Shown here: in pieces, positions 15,237 through 22,578 of the stretch
Layout: each line of letters opens with the position of its first letter
How positions within the stretch are numbered: the first letter of the stretch is position 1
Origin: an uncultured Collinsella sp.
GTDB taxonomy: Bacteria; Actinomycetota; Coriobacteriia; Coriobacteriales; Coriobacteriaceae
DNA: 24,497 nucleotides
Direction of reading: 5' to 3'
NCBI GenBank assembly: GCA_900548495.1
Contig: URKT01000029.1
Location: 1 to 24,497 of the forward strand
Program-made: the position numbers and the translations under genes
The notes under the pieces: model-generated
What the model saw: only the letters and a program-made list of their open reading frames with translations
The model's database searches: none
What the model was told of the DNA's origin: nothing

Positions 15237-16172
15237 ATGCAGGAAACTGATTCTCAGTCTCAGGAGCAGGCTACCGCCACCAAGGCCGCATCTGCTCCCG
15301 CTAAGTCCCGCACACTGTGGGGCGACGCTTTTAAGCGTCTTCGTAAGAACAAGCTCGCCGTTATCGGTGTCTGCTGGATCATCATCGTCGTTGTGGTTGC
15401 CCTGACCGCAGATCTGTGGGCTAAGCCCTGGCTCGGTTCGCCGACGGCTTCCGACTCGACCACCATGGCCGAGACGTCGCTGCTGGCTCCGTGTGCCGAG
15501 CACCCGTTTGGTACCGACGCCCTTGGCCGTGACATTCTTGTCCGTGTTATCTACGGTGCACGCGTTTCGCTGTCCGTCGGCATTATGGCCACTGCCATCT
15601 CCACGGTGATCGGTCTGGTCATGGGTGCTCTGGCCGGTTTCTACGGCGGTATCTGGGATACGATCATCATGCGCTGCGCGGATATCTTCCTGGCATTCCC
15701 GTACGTGCTGTTCGTTGTCGCCATGATCGCCGTTATCGGCCGTGGTCTTCAGAACGTCTTTATCGCCATCGGTATTCTCGGCTGGCCTTCGATTGCGCGC
15801 GTCTTCCGATCCGCGATCCTGACGGTCAAGGAAAACGACTATGTTGACGCTGCGCGCGCGATGGGTGCATCTGATGCTCGTATCGTCGTGCGTCACATCT
15901 TCCCGAACTCCGTCGCTTCCATCGTGGTCTACGCGACCATGAACATTGGTGGCGCCATTCTGACCGAGTCCGCTCTGTCCTTCCTCGGCATGGGCGTTAT
16001 TCCGCCTACGCCTTCGTGGGGCTCCATGATTCAGGACGGTCAGCAGTATCTTCTGACTGCTCCCTGGATGATGATCATGCCCGGTCTGGCAATTCTCTCG
16101 ACGGTGCTCGCCTTCACCCTGCTGGGTGACGGTCTGCGCGACGCCCTCGACGTCAAGATGAAGGACGCATAA
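15237..16172 (+). CDS. oppC: Peptide ABC transporter permease OppC
   Basis: A 311-aa partner permease. A polar Gln/Ala-rich N-terminus (1-25) precedes the first membrane segment (about 40-58). The family motif HPFGTDALGRDILVRVIYG is at 89-107. The EAA loop DYVDAARAMGASDARI (201-216) and the C-terminal LLGDGLRDALD (295-305) are present. AGGGAGG at 15222-15228 sets the ATG at 15237. The oppD start is 2 nt after the stop. Confidence 0.95.
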   Translation: MQETDSQSQEQATATKAASAPAKSRTLWGDAFKRLRKNKLAVIGVCWIIIVVVVALTADLWAKPWLGSPTASDSTTMAETSLLAPCAEHPFGTDALGRDILVRVIYGARVSLSVGIMATAISTVIGLVMGALAGFYGGIWDTIIMRCADIFLAFPYVLFVVAMIAVIGRGLQNVFIAIGILGWPSIARVFRSAILTVKENDYVDAARAMGASDARIVVRHIFPNSVASIVVYATMNIGGAILTESALSFLGMGVIPPTPSWGSMIQDGQQYLLTAPWMMIMPGLAILSTVLAFTLLGDGLRDALDVKMKDA

Positions 16173-16174
16173 GG

Positions 16175-17266
16175 ATGAAGAAGAACAAGAACTATGTGGA
16201 CCTGAAGGACCAGCCGGTTCCCGAGGGCCAGCATCTGCTCGAGGTCGATGACCTTAAGATGTATTTCCATACCGAGGACGGCGTCGTTCGCGCTGTCGAC
16301 GGTGTCTCCTACACGCTCGATCGCGGCGAGACCCTGGGCGTCGTCGGTGAGTCCGGCTCCGGTAAGTCCGTGACCGCCATGACCATCATGGGTCTTATCT
16401 CGATGCCTCCGGGAAAGATCGAGGGCGGCGACGTTCGCTATCGCGGTCGTTCTATCCTCGAGATGACCGAGGAAGAGATGCAGCACATTCGCGGTAACGA
16501 TATCGCGATGATCTTCCAGGATCCTATGACCTCCTTGAACCCGGTCTATAAGATCGGCAAGCAGGTGGGCGAGGGCCTTCGTCTGCACCGCGGCTACTCC
16601 AAGCAGGAGGCACTCAAGCGCGCCACCGAGCTTTTGGACCTCGTTGGCATTCCCGAGCCCGAGAAGCGCGTCAATGAGTATCCCCACCAGTTCTCTGGCG
16701 GTATGCGTCAGCGCGTCATGATTGCCATGGCTCTTGCCTGCGATCCCGATATTCTGATTGCCGACGAGCCCACGACTGCCTTGGACGTTACCATCCAGGC
16801 TCAGATTATTGAGCTTATGCAGGAAATGCAGGAGAAGAACGGCAACGCCATCATCATGATCACCCATGACCTGGGCGTTGTCGCTGATATGGCCGACAAG
16901 ATCATGGTTATGTACGCCGGCCGTCCCGTCGAGTTCGGTACTGCTGAGGAAATCTTCTACGAGAGCCGCCACCCCTACACCTGGGGCCTTATCCGCTCCA
17001 TCCCGGAGCAGGCCATCGATGAGAAGAAGCCGCTTACGCCGATTCATGGCAACCCGCCTTCGCTCATGAACCTGCCCGAGGGCTGCGTGTTCTCGCCTCG
17101 TTGCCCCTATGCGACCGATAAGTGCCGCAAGCAGCGCCCCGAGCGCGTTGTCACCGAGTCTGGTCACTACTCTGCGTGCCACTACTCCGGTGACCCCGAG
17201 TTCCTCAAGAACGCTCCTGAGACGTCCCGTACGCGCAAGGATTCCAAGAAGGGAGGCGAGGCGTAA
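16175..17266 (+). CDS. oppD: Peptide ABC transporter ATPase OppD
   Basis: A 363-aa ATPase energising peptide import. Walker A GESGSGKS is at 58-65, the Q-loop is in MIFQDPMTSLNP (112-123), the signature FSGGMRQR is at 173-180, Walker B ILIADEP is at 193-199 and the switch is His231. The C-terminal oligopeptide-transporter domain has the cysteine set C304, C310, C317 and C335, which in this family can hold a [4Fe-4S] cluster. The ribosome site AAGGA (16161-16165) lies inside the end of oppC. The stop overlaps the oppF start by 1 nt. Confidence 0.96.
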   Translation: MKKNKNYVDLKDQPVPEGQHLLEVDDLKMYFHTEDGVVRAVDGVSYTLDRGETLGVVGESGSGKSVTAMTIMGLISMPPGKIEGGDVRYRGRSILEMTEEEMQHIRGNDIAMIFQDPMTSLNPVYKIGKQVGEGLRLHRGYSKQEALKRATELLDLVGIPEPEKRVNEYPHQFSGGMRQRVMIAMALACDPDILIADEPTTALDVTIQAQIIELMQEMQEKNGNAIIMITHDLGVVADMADKIMVMYAGRPVEFGTAEEIFYESRHPYTWGLIRSIPEQAIDEKKPLTPIHGNPPSLMNLPEGCVFSPRCPYATDKCRKQRPERVVTESGHYSACHYSGDPEFLKNAPETSRTRKDSKKGGEA

Positions 17267-18294
17267 TGGCAGATACCAACGAGCGTACTCCGCTGCTGAA
17301 GGTCGAGCACCTCTCTAAGGAGTTTCCCGCTGAGTCCGGCATGTTCGCCAAGCGCTTCTCCAAGCGTGTCGTCTCTGCTGTGAACGACATTTCGTTCGAG
17401 ATCTATCCTGGCGAGACCTTTGGTCTGGTCGGCGAGTCCGGTTGCGGTAAGTCCACCACGGGCCGTACCATCATGCGCCTCACCAAGCCGACGGCCGGCA
17501 AAGTGTTCTTCCAGGGCAAAGACGTTGCCGAGATGAGCAAGCACGAGATCAAGGATATGCGTCGCGAGATGCAGTTCATCTTCCAGGATCCTTATGCTTC
17601 GCTCAATCCTCGTATGACTATCGGTGAGATCGTCTCCGAGCCCATGACCATTCACGGCGTGGGCACCAAGGAGGAGCGCATTGAGCGTGTCCGCGAGCTT
17701 CTCGACGTTGTCGGACTGAACCCCGAGCACATTAACCGCTATCCTCATGAGTTCTCCGGCGGTCAGCGTCAGCGTGTCGGCATTGCCCGTGCATTTGCGC
17801 TGAAGCCCAAGCTGATTATCTGCGACGAGCCGGTTTCCGCTCTGGATGTGTCCATTCAGGCCCAGGTTCTGAACCTGCTCAAGGAACTCCAGGACAAGTT
17901 CGGTACTGCATATTTGTTTATCGCCCACGACCTGTCTGTCGTGCAGCATATCTCCGATCGCGTTGCCGTTATGTATCTGGGCAAGATGGTCGAGGTTTCG
18001 GACTGGAAGACGCTCTACAGTGAGCCTCACCATCCGTACACGCAGTCGCTGCTGTCTGCCGTGCCGGTTCCCGATCCTGATATCCAGAAGACCCGCAAGC
18101 GCATCATCCTCGCTGGCGATCCGCCGTCGCCGCTGGATCCGCCGACCGGCTGCCGTTTCCACACGCGCTGTCCGATCGCGCAGGGCATCTGCTCCGAGAA
18201 GCTTCCCGAGTTTAAGGAAGTCGCACCGGGCCACTGCTGCGCCTGCCACTTCGCGGAGCCGTTCCCGATCAAGGAATCGCACATCGACCTGTAG
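17266..18294 (+). CDS. oppF: Peptide ABC transporter ATPase OppF
   Basis: A 342-aa second ATPase that pairs with OppD. Walker A GESGCGKS is at 56-63, the Q-loop is in FIFQDPYASLNP, the signature FSGGQRQR is at 163-170, Walker B LIICDEP is at 183-189 and the switch is His221. Cysteines C296, C302, C309 and C324/C325/C327 form the family's C-terminal cluster motif. GGGAGG at 17251-17256 and a TAATG overlap with oppD set the start. A 132-nt nested palindrome begins 17 nt after the stop and may end the operon, though no T-run follows it. Confidence 0.96.
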   Translation: MADTNERTPLLKVEHLSKEFPAESGMFAKRFSKRVVSAVNDISFEIYPGETFGLVGESGCGKSTTGRTIMRLTKPTAGKVFFQGKDVAEMSKHEIKDMRREMQFIFQDPYASLNPRMTIGEIVSEPMTIHGVGTKEERIERVRELLDVVGLNPEHINRYPHEFSGGQRQRVGIARAFALKPKLIICDEPVSALDVSIQAQVLNLLKELQDKFGTAYLFIAHDLSVVQHISDRVAVMYLGKMVEVSDWKTLYSEPHHPYTQSLLSAVPVPDPDIQKTRKRIILAGDPPSPLDPPTGCRFHTRCPIAQGICSEKLPEFKEVAPGHCCACHFAEPFPIKESHIDL

Positions 18295-18310
18295 TCGGTT
18301 GTTATCGTCC

Positions 18311-18442
18311 GGGCCCGTGCTGGACTTAGTTTTCAGAACGTCCTCGACCATGGAAACCCCCTTATCCTGCTCCTTCGGAGCTGCGGATAAGGGGGTTTCC
18401 TGGTCTGCGGAATGTTCTGAAAACTAAGTCCAGCACGGGCCC
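18311..18442. repeat. 132-nt nested palindrome downstream of oppF
   Basis: The outer arms 18311-18339 and 18414-18442 are perfect 29-nt inverted repeats. Inside, GGAAACCCCCTTATCC (18352-18367) pairs perfectly with 18385-18400, and with one bulge the pairing extends outward through CCA/TGG. The tip GCTCC (18369-18373), loop TTC, GGAGC (18377-18381) closes it. Two short unpaired zones interrupt the stem. No T-run follows. It could act as a bidirectional mRNA 3' end, but the long perfect outer arms exceed what a terminator needs. Confidence 0.92.
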
Positions 18443-18627
18443 TGCGGTAACTCGGCAGGGGGGAGTGCGATTCCTCGATCGCTCACTTAATCTAATAGGA
18501 AAATGTGCGAGGCCGGAGCTTTAGCTCCGGCCTCCTTATATAAGGGCTCGGCAAAGCCGAGCCACCAAATTTGTATCAGACCCCCCCAGAACATGTTTGA
18601 GAACTGTGCCCGGAGTATGTGGTTGTA
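18443..18627. other. Gene-free stretch with two simple hairpins
   Basis: No gene is supported in 18295-18896. Here a perfect 12-bp stem, GAGGCCGGAGCT (18509-18520) with AGCTCCGGCCTC (18523-18534), is followed by CTTATATAAG. A second perfect 8-bp stem, GGCTCGGC (18545-18552), loop AAA, GCCGAGCC (18556-18563), follows. They may be terminators with weak tails or pieces of repeats. A C7 run lies near 18591-18597. Confidence 0.6.
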
Positions 18628-18752
18628 GGGTCGGAATGGGGGTAACTTCCCAACGCATTCCGCAGGGGGCGGTACATTTTGTAGCGCGAAGCGCGAATCA
18701 AAATGTACCGCATGCCCGAGGACGCGTTGGGAAGTTACCCCCATTCCGACCC
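18628..18752. repeat. 125-nt nested palindrome upstream of tRNA-Leu
   Basis: Perfect 29-nt outer arms at 18628-18656 and 18724-18752, perfect 13-nt inner arms at 18669-18681 and 18699-18711, and a tip CGCG (18685-18688), AAG, CGCG (18692-18695) all share one centre at 18690. Two 12-nt zones between outer and inner arms hardly pair. Because of the symmetry both strands encode nearly the same short peptide, with VGKLPPFRP and MGVTSQR on each. Those open frames are by-products, not genes. Confidence 0.92.
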
Positions 18753-18791
18753 GAACATAAGCGTCTACCTGCGCATTTACAAATTCGTAAA

Positions 18792-18839
18792 CTTTTTTGA
18801 AAAAAGTGCTTGCACAGTTCTCGAATCATAGGTTATTAT
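18792..18839 (+). promoter_or_regulatory. Promoter of tRNA-Leu with AT-rich inverted repeat
   Basis: CTTTTTTGAAAAAAG (18792-18806) lies directly before the -35 TTGCAC (18810-18815). The -10 TATTAT is at 18834-18839 after 18 nt. The same element precedes both tRNA-Gly genes. It resembles an UP element for strong stable-RNA promoters. Confidence 0.75.
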
Positions 18840-18896
18840 CTTCCTCGTTGAACGCGCGGGTCCGACAAAACGAACCGTGAATCAACAACATAGCAT

Positions 18897-18986
18897 GTCG
18901 GAGTGGCGGAATTGGCAGACGCGCTAGCTTGAGGTGCTAGTGACCGCTTTTTGGTCATGCGGGTTCAAGTCCCGCCTCCGACACCA
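18897..18986 (+). tRNA. tRNA-Leu (anticodon GAG)
   Basis: Class II tRNA of 90 nt including an encoded CCA. Acceptor GTCGGAG (18897-18903) pairs with CTCCGAC (18976-18982). The anticodon loop is TTGAGGT between CTAGC and GCTAG, so it reads CUC/CUU. The long variable arm GTGACCGC...GGTCATGC and the T-arm GGGTTCAAGTCCC are clear. CTC is the favoured leucine codon in the glycolytic genes of this window. Confidence 0.97.
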
Positions 18987-18998
18987 TCGCATTTGAGA

Positions 18999-19019
18999 AG
19001 CCTCTTCGGAGGCTTTTTT
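18999..19019 (+). terminator. Terminator after tRNA-Leu
   Basis: AGCCTC (18999-19004), UUCG tetraloop, GAGGCT (19009-19014), then T6. It is a strong intrinsic terminator ending 26 nt before the next start codon, so the phosphatase gene needs another promoter or read-through. Confidence 0.92.
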
Positions 19020-19045
19020 GTTACCGATAGACGGTGGGGTCCACG

Positions 19046-21391
19046 ATGGAAACGCTTGAACGCAACGAGTGGGCAGACGTTGCCCAACTAGTCGAGATCA
19101 CGAGCGATGCTGTCATCATCTGCGAGCTCGACGGAACCATTCTGCATGTGAATAATCGCTTACTTGGTTTGATGTGCGAGGAACGCGCCGACGTCATCGG
19201 TGGAGATGTTAAAGACGTCCTGTACTCGTCCGCTTTTGAACGTGCGACGGAACATCGTCTGCCATTTGAAACTGATGGCTCCGAGAACGAACTGATGCTC
19301 AAGTTGAGTGACGGCTCCTTTATCCCCGTCTTGGTTCGTGCGGGCTCCGTAACGCCTCCACGCATCTTTGGGCGCCGCGCGCCACGTGTCCTGGTGGCGC
19401 TCCATAGCATCGAAGAACAGTATTCGCACGACCGTCAGCTCAAGCGTGCTCTTTCGGAGCTTAGAGTGGCGAACAAGCGCCTCTCTGGCACGCTCTCGGT
19501 CATTATGAGTACCGTGGGCTCCGATGAGCTGCCCAGCCTACTTGATACCGTTTTGAACCAGCTTGTAGGAACGCTCGATGCTTCGGGTGCCGCTATCTAT
19601 TTTTCTGAGAGCGGCGGTTTTAAACTTCGCGGTGTTTCCAAGGAGCTGTACGACAGCTACCTGCCTGAGTTTTTGCCGTATGGCGCTGGCATTCCGACGT
19701 ATGTTCTTCGTGAGTCGCGTGCCTGTCGCTTGTCGATTCAACAGGACCTTGAGGGTGATAAGGCCGCCTCCGGTATGTTTATGGACTTGGACAATCGTTC
19801 TAAGCACCTGTTGCGCATGCAGGATATGCCTCCGTACCGCAGCGAGATCTGTCTTCCCGTTTTTTACGGTACGCAGATTCTTGGCGTGCTGGAAGTTGGT
19901 TGGAAACGCCCTCAAGCACCGCTCGCCTATGACGTTAATGTACTCGAGGTCATTTGCGATTACCTGTCTATCCAGCTGGTCGGCATGGCATCGAGCCTTC
20001 GCTCCCGTCGCACGGCCGAGCTTGGCCGCTCGCTCAATGTCTTGCGTGATGAGTTGTTTACCTTTCTAGACGATTCCGCCGCGGCTACCCAGGCGGTATC
20101 GTCCGAGATCTGCAATATGCTTAACTGCCATTTTTGCCCTGTTGAGTATGACGCCAGTCTGGATTCCTACGTCATAGATTTTGAAGGCGGCAGTCGCGTT
20201 GCTTTGCCGGACGATCCCGAGAAGCTTTTCTTTTCCACGACGGCGCCAGCGGCACGTCTGGGGGCTGGACCTGATGGCTTTGAGGCATCTGTTTTGGGAG
20301 GTACGAGTGCCGAGGACCTTAAACACGTCCGTATAACTCGCGTTGACGAATCGATGCCTATGGGAGGTTGGCTTAGGGCGCATGGTCTGCCTTGTCAAGG
20401 TCTCTACGTCGACTCCGGCATCGAGGCGGGGCGCCCGCGCTCTGAGGGTGATGGCAAGCACAGTAACGACGCGATTGTTCCTGCTTCTGTTGCGAAGAGC
20501 CCGACGACGCGCGCACTGCTGCTTCGTGATGGCAGCCAAGAGCCGATTGATGATCTTGAATATGACTACCTGGTGCACTTGGCGCATGACTTTGAACTGA
20601 TCTACGAAGGCGAATCTCAAAAGCGCGAGGAGCGCCATATTGCTCAGACCCTTCAGATTGGCATGAGAAATTCCCTGGGGGATGTTCCGGGTATCGCAAC
20701 CGATTCGGTGTACCTGTCGGCCACGAACTCGGCGTTGGTCGGCGGCGATTTCTATACGCTCATCCGTCTTCCCGACGACTGCGCCGTCATGATTCTGGGC
20801 GATGTGTCTGGCAAAGGCATTGAGGCTGCATCGATGTCTGCGCTCGTCAAGACGGCCCTGACGGCATATGCCTGGGAGGGCGCTGGACCGGCCCGCATGG
20901 CACGCTCCCTTAACAGCATGCTCATGGGCTTCTCGAGGGTCGAGACGTTCGTGACGGCCTTTATCGCCAAGATTGACCTTAAAGCCGGACGCGCAACGTA
21001 TTGTTCGGCGGGCCATCCTCCGACCATGGTCATTAGGCCAGAGTCGATGCCGCTGGGTGGCGGCGAGGCCCGTGGAGGAGAGGTCGAGCTGCTTGGATGC
21101 CAATCGGGCGTAATCGGTGCCTTTGAGAGCATGGTGTACGAGACAGGCGTGTTTACGTTCGCTCCTGGCGACATGCTCTTCATGTATACGGACGGAACGA
21201 TTGAGGCCCGCGACCGCACCGGAGCGTTCTTTGGCGAGCAGCGCCTTCGTGACCTTCTGCTCTCTGTCTCGGGTGAGGGCGTATCGGGAATCTGCGGCAA
21301 GGTCTTGGGCGAGCTTGACCGATTTACCGAATCGGCGCTGGACGATGACATTGCATTGGTGTCCCTTGAGTTTTTACGGGGCCGGTCCTAA
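19046..21391 (+). CDS. PAS-GAF-PP2C (SpoIIE-type) serine phosphatase
   Basis: A 781-aa multidomain sensor phosphatase with no membrane segment. Residues about 10-120 look like a PAS domain (DAVIICELDGTILHVNNRLLGL). A helical linker covers about 123-148 and a GAF-like domain about 155-315 (PVFYGTQILGVLEVGW). Residues 330-520 match nothing I recognise. The C-terminal PP2C/SpoIIE domain covers about 530-778 with VGGDFY (Asp568), GDVSGKG (Asp586), SAGHPP (654-659), MYTDGTIEA (Asp715) and the metal-binding DDD (766-768). It should dephosphorylate a STAS anti-anti-sigma domain, and the next gene carries one. GGTGGGG at 19032-19038 supports the ATG at 19046; a GTG at 19034 sits inside that site. The signal sensed is unknown. 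Confidence 0.88.
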   Translation: METLERNEWADVAQLVEITSDAVIICELDGTILHVNNRLLGLMCEERADVIGGDVKDVLYSSAFERATEHRLPFETDGSENELMLKLSDGSFIPVLVRAGSVTPPRIFGRRAPRVLVALHSIEEQYSHDRQLKRALSELRVANKRLSGTLSVIMSTVGSDELPSLLDTVLNQLVGTLDASGAAIYFSESGGFKLRGVSKELYDSYLPEFLPYGAGIPTYVLRESRACRLSIQQDLEGDKAASGMFMDLDNRSKHLLRMQDMPPYRSEICLPVFYGTQILGVLEVGWKRPQAPLAYDVNVLEVICDYLSIQLVGMASSLRSRRTAELGRSLNVLRDELFTFLDDSAAATQAVSSEICNMLNCHFCPVEYDASLDSYVIDFEGGSRVALPDDPEKLFFSTTAPAARLGAGPDGFEASVLGGTSAEDLKHVRITRVDESMPMGGWLRAHGLPCQGLYVDSGIEAGRPRSEGDGKHSNDAIVPASVAKSPTTRALLLRDGSQEPIDDLEYDYLVHLAHDFELIYEGESQKREERHIAQTLQIGMRNSLGDVPGIATDSVYLSATNSALVGGDFYTLIRLPDDCAVMILGDVSGKGIEAASMSALVKTALTAYAWEGAGPARMARSLNSMLMGFSRVETFVTAFIAKIDLKAGRATYCSAGHPPTMVIRPESMPLGGGEARGGEVELLGCQSGVIGAFESMVYETGVFTFAPGDMLFMYTDGTIEARDRTGAFFGEQRLRDLLLSVSGEGVSGICGKVLGELDRFTESALDDDIALVSLEFLRGRS

Positions 21392-21472
21392 ACAGCGACG
21401 CTGGGCGCGTCGAATTCGCACGGTTGCGGAAACGCATGCATCGAACAAGCTCTTTTGGGGAACCATGGTCGT

Positions 21473-22219
21473 ATGAATGAGTGGAATGACATAGCGGTTT
21501 TGACGCCACCAGGCGATATCGACATCGCCACGGTGCCTGCGCTGCGTCGGCGGTTGGATGCTTTGATTGGCCGCGGCGTGCGTCGTGTCGTCATCAACTG
21601 TCAGGCTGTTAGCTTTATCGATTCGACGGGCTTGGCATTCCTGCTTACGCGCGCTCGTGAGCTCATGAGGCGAGAAGGCCTGCTTTCGCTCGTCAATGCA
21701 TCAGGTGAAGTTGTTCGCTTTTTGGAGATTGCTCGTCTTGTCGATATCCTTCATGTCGCGGGGCCGGCACGGGAGTCTATTCCCGCCATTCCGGTGGGGG
21801 AGCTGCCTCGCTGGAGTAAGAGCGTCGAGGTCCGTCAGGGTATCGAGAATCTTCCATACTACCGACATCGCATCGCCGAACTCCTTGAATCGCTCCCGTT
21901 GCGCCGTGACGAGCGCTACGATGTCGCATTGGCGTCGGGGGAGGCGCTGGGTAATGCCTATGACCATGCGGGCGGTATCGGGTGCGTCCTGACGGTTCAG
22001 GCCTATGGCGATCGCGTTGTGGTTGAGGTGCTTGATCGAGGTGCCGGCTATTCTATCGATGAAACGAGCGAACCGGTCGCATCCGAGGAACGCGGCCGTG
22101 GCATCAAGCTTATGCGTATGCTCGTCGATAACGTGGAGGTTGCTCGTCGTACGGACGGCGCCGGCACGCGCGTGCAGATGGTGAAGCTGTTTAGCGGAGC
22201 ACTGGAATCGTGTGCCTAG
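21473..22219 (+). CDS. Fused STAS anti-anti-sigma / HATPase anti-sigma kinase protein
   Basis: A 248-aa protein with two halves of a partner-switching system. Residues 1-100 form a STAS domain with the phospho-acceptor Ser51 in FIDSTGLAFL, as in RsbV/SpoIIAA. Residues about 115-240 form an RsbW/SpoIIAB-type HATPase with an N-box (Glu157, Asn161 in GEALGNAYDHA), DRGAGY (188-193) and RGRGIKLMRMLVD (208-220). The usual scheme has the kinase bind a sigma factor or phosphorylate the STAS protein, while the PP2C reverses this. Here kinase and substrate are one chain. The upstream phosphatase gene ends 81 nt before. The ATG at 21473 has a distant GGGG (21457-21460); the TTG at 21455 is less likely. 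No sigma factor gene is in view. Confidence 0.87.
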   Translation: MNEWNDIAVLTPPGDIDIATVPALRRRLDALIGRGVRRVVINCQAVSFIDSTGLAFLLTRARELMRREGLLSLVNASGEVVRFLEIARLVDILHVAGPARESIPAIPVGELPRWSKSVEVRQGIENLPYYRHRIAELLESLPLRRDERYDVALASGEALGNAYDHAGGIGCVLTVQAYGDRVVVEVLDRGAGYSIDETSEPVASEERGRGIKLMRMLVDNVEVARRTDGAGTRVQMVKLFSGALESCA

Positions 22220-22264
22220 CCAATCGCTTTAGCGCGTTTAGTTACTAAGAACATGCGGCAGACA

Positions 22265-22312
22265 AGTTTTTTGAAAAAAGTACTTGCGTCTTTTGGACAA
22301 CTCGCGTAAATT
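22265..22312 (+). promoter_or_regulatory. Promoter of the first tRNA-Gly
   Basis: An AT-rich inverted repeat (AGTTTTTTGAAAAAAG) at 22265-22280 abuts the -35 TTGCGT (22284-22289). After 17 nt comes the -10 TAAATT (22307-22312), 13 nt before the tRNA. The same layout precedes the second tRNA-Gly. Confidence 0.75.
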
Positions 22313-22324
22313 AATAATCTGCAA

Positions 22325-22400
22325 GCGGACATGGCTCAGTTGGTAGAGCACAACCTTGCCAAGGTTGGGGTCGCGGGTTCGAGCCCCGTTGTCCGCTCCA
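22325..22400 (+). tRNA. tRNA-Gly (anticodon GCC)
   Basis: A 76-nt tRNA including an encoded CCA. Acceptor GCGGACA pairs with the 3' TGTCCGC, followed by T and CCA. The anticodon loop is TTGCCAA between CAACC and GGTTG. The D-arm GGCTCAGTTGGTAGAGC and T-arm GCGGGTTCGAGCCCCG are standard. It reads GGC/GGU, the dominant glycine codons in this window. Confidence 0.97.
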
Positions 22401-22408
22401 AACGTAAC

Positions 22409-22438
22409 AGCCCGACTACTACGGTAGCCGGGCTTTTT
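22409..22438 (+). terminator. Terminator after tRNA-Gly
   Basis: AGCCCGACTAC (22409-22419), loop TACG, GTAGCCGGGCT (22424-22434) with one A-C mismatch, then a T-run. It is an intrinsic terminator. Confidence 0.9.
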
Positions 22439-22578
22439 CGTACCCGTCGCCTGGGCTCGAACCCGCGAGGGAGCGATCGTTTTGGGGCGTGGCTGTGGCG
22501 TTGTTTGTCGCGAATGTCCGCTTTGGGCGTATCATCGTGGGCATCTCGCATAACCTCGTTGCAAGGGAGATACGCCCC

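Noticed and set aside
18487..18800. Short open frames on both strands in the oppF-tRNA-Leu gap
   Set aside because: They arise from the 125-nt palindrome and encode mirror-image similar peptides. No supported start site is seen.
18295..18896. CRISPR array or attachment site near tRNA-Leu
   Set aside because: There are no regularly spaced direct repeats, no integrase gene, and no duplicated tRNA 3' end. The repeats are inverted.
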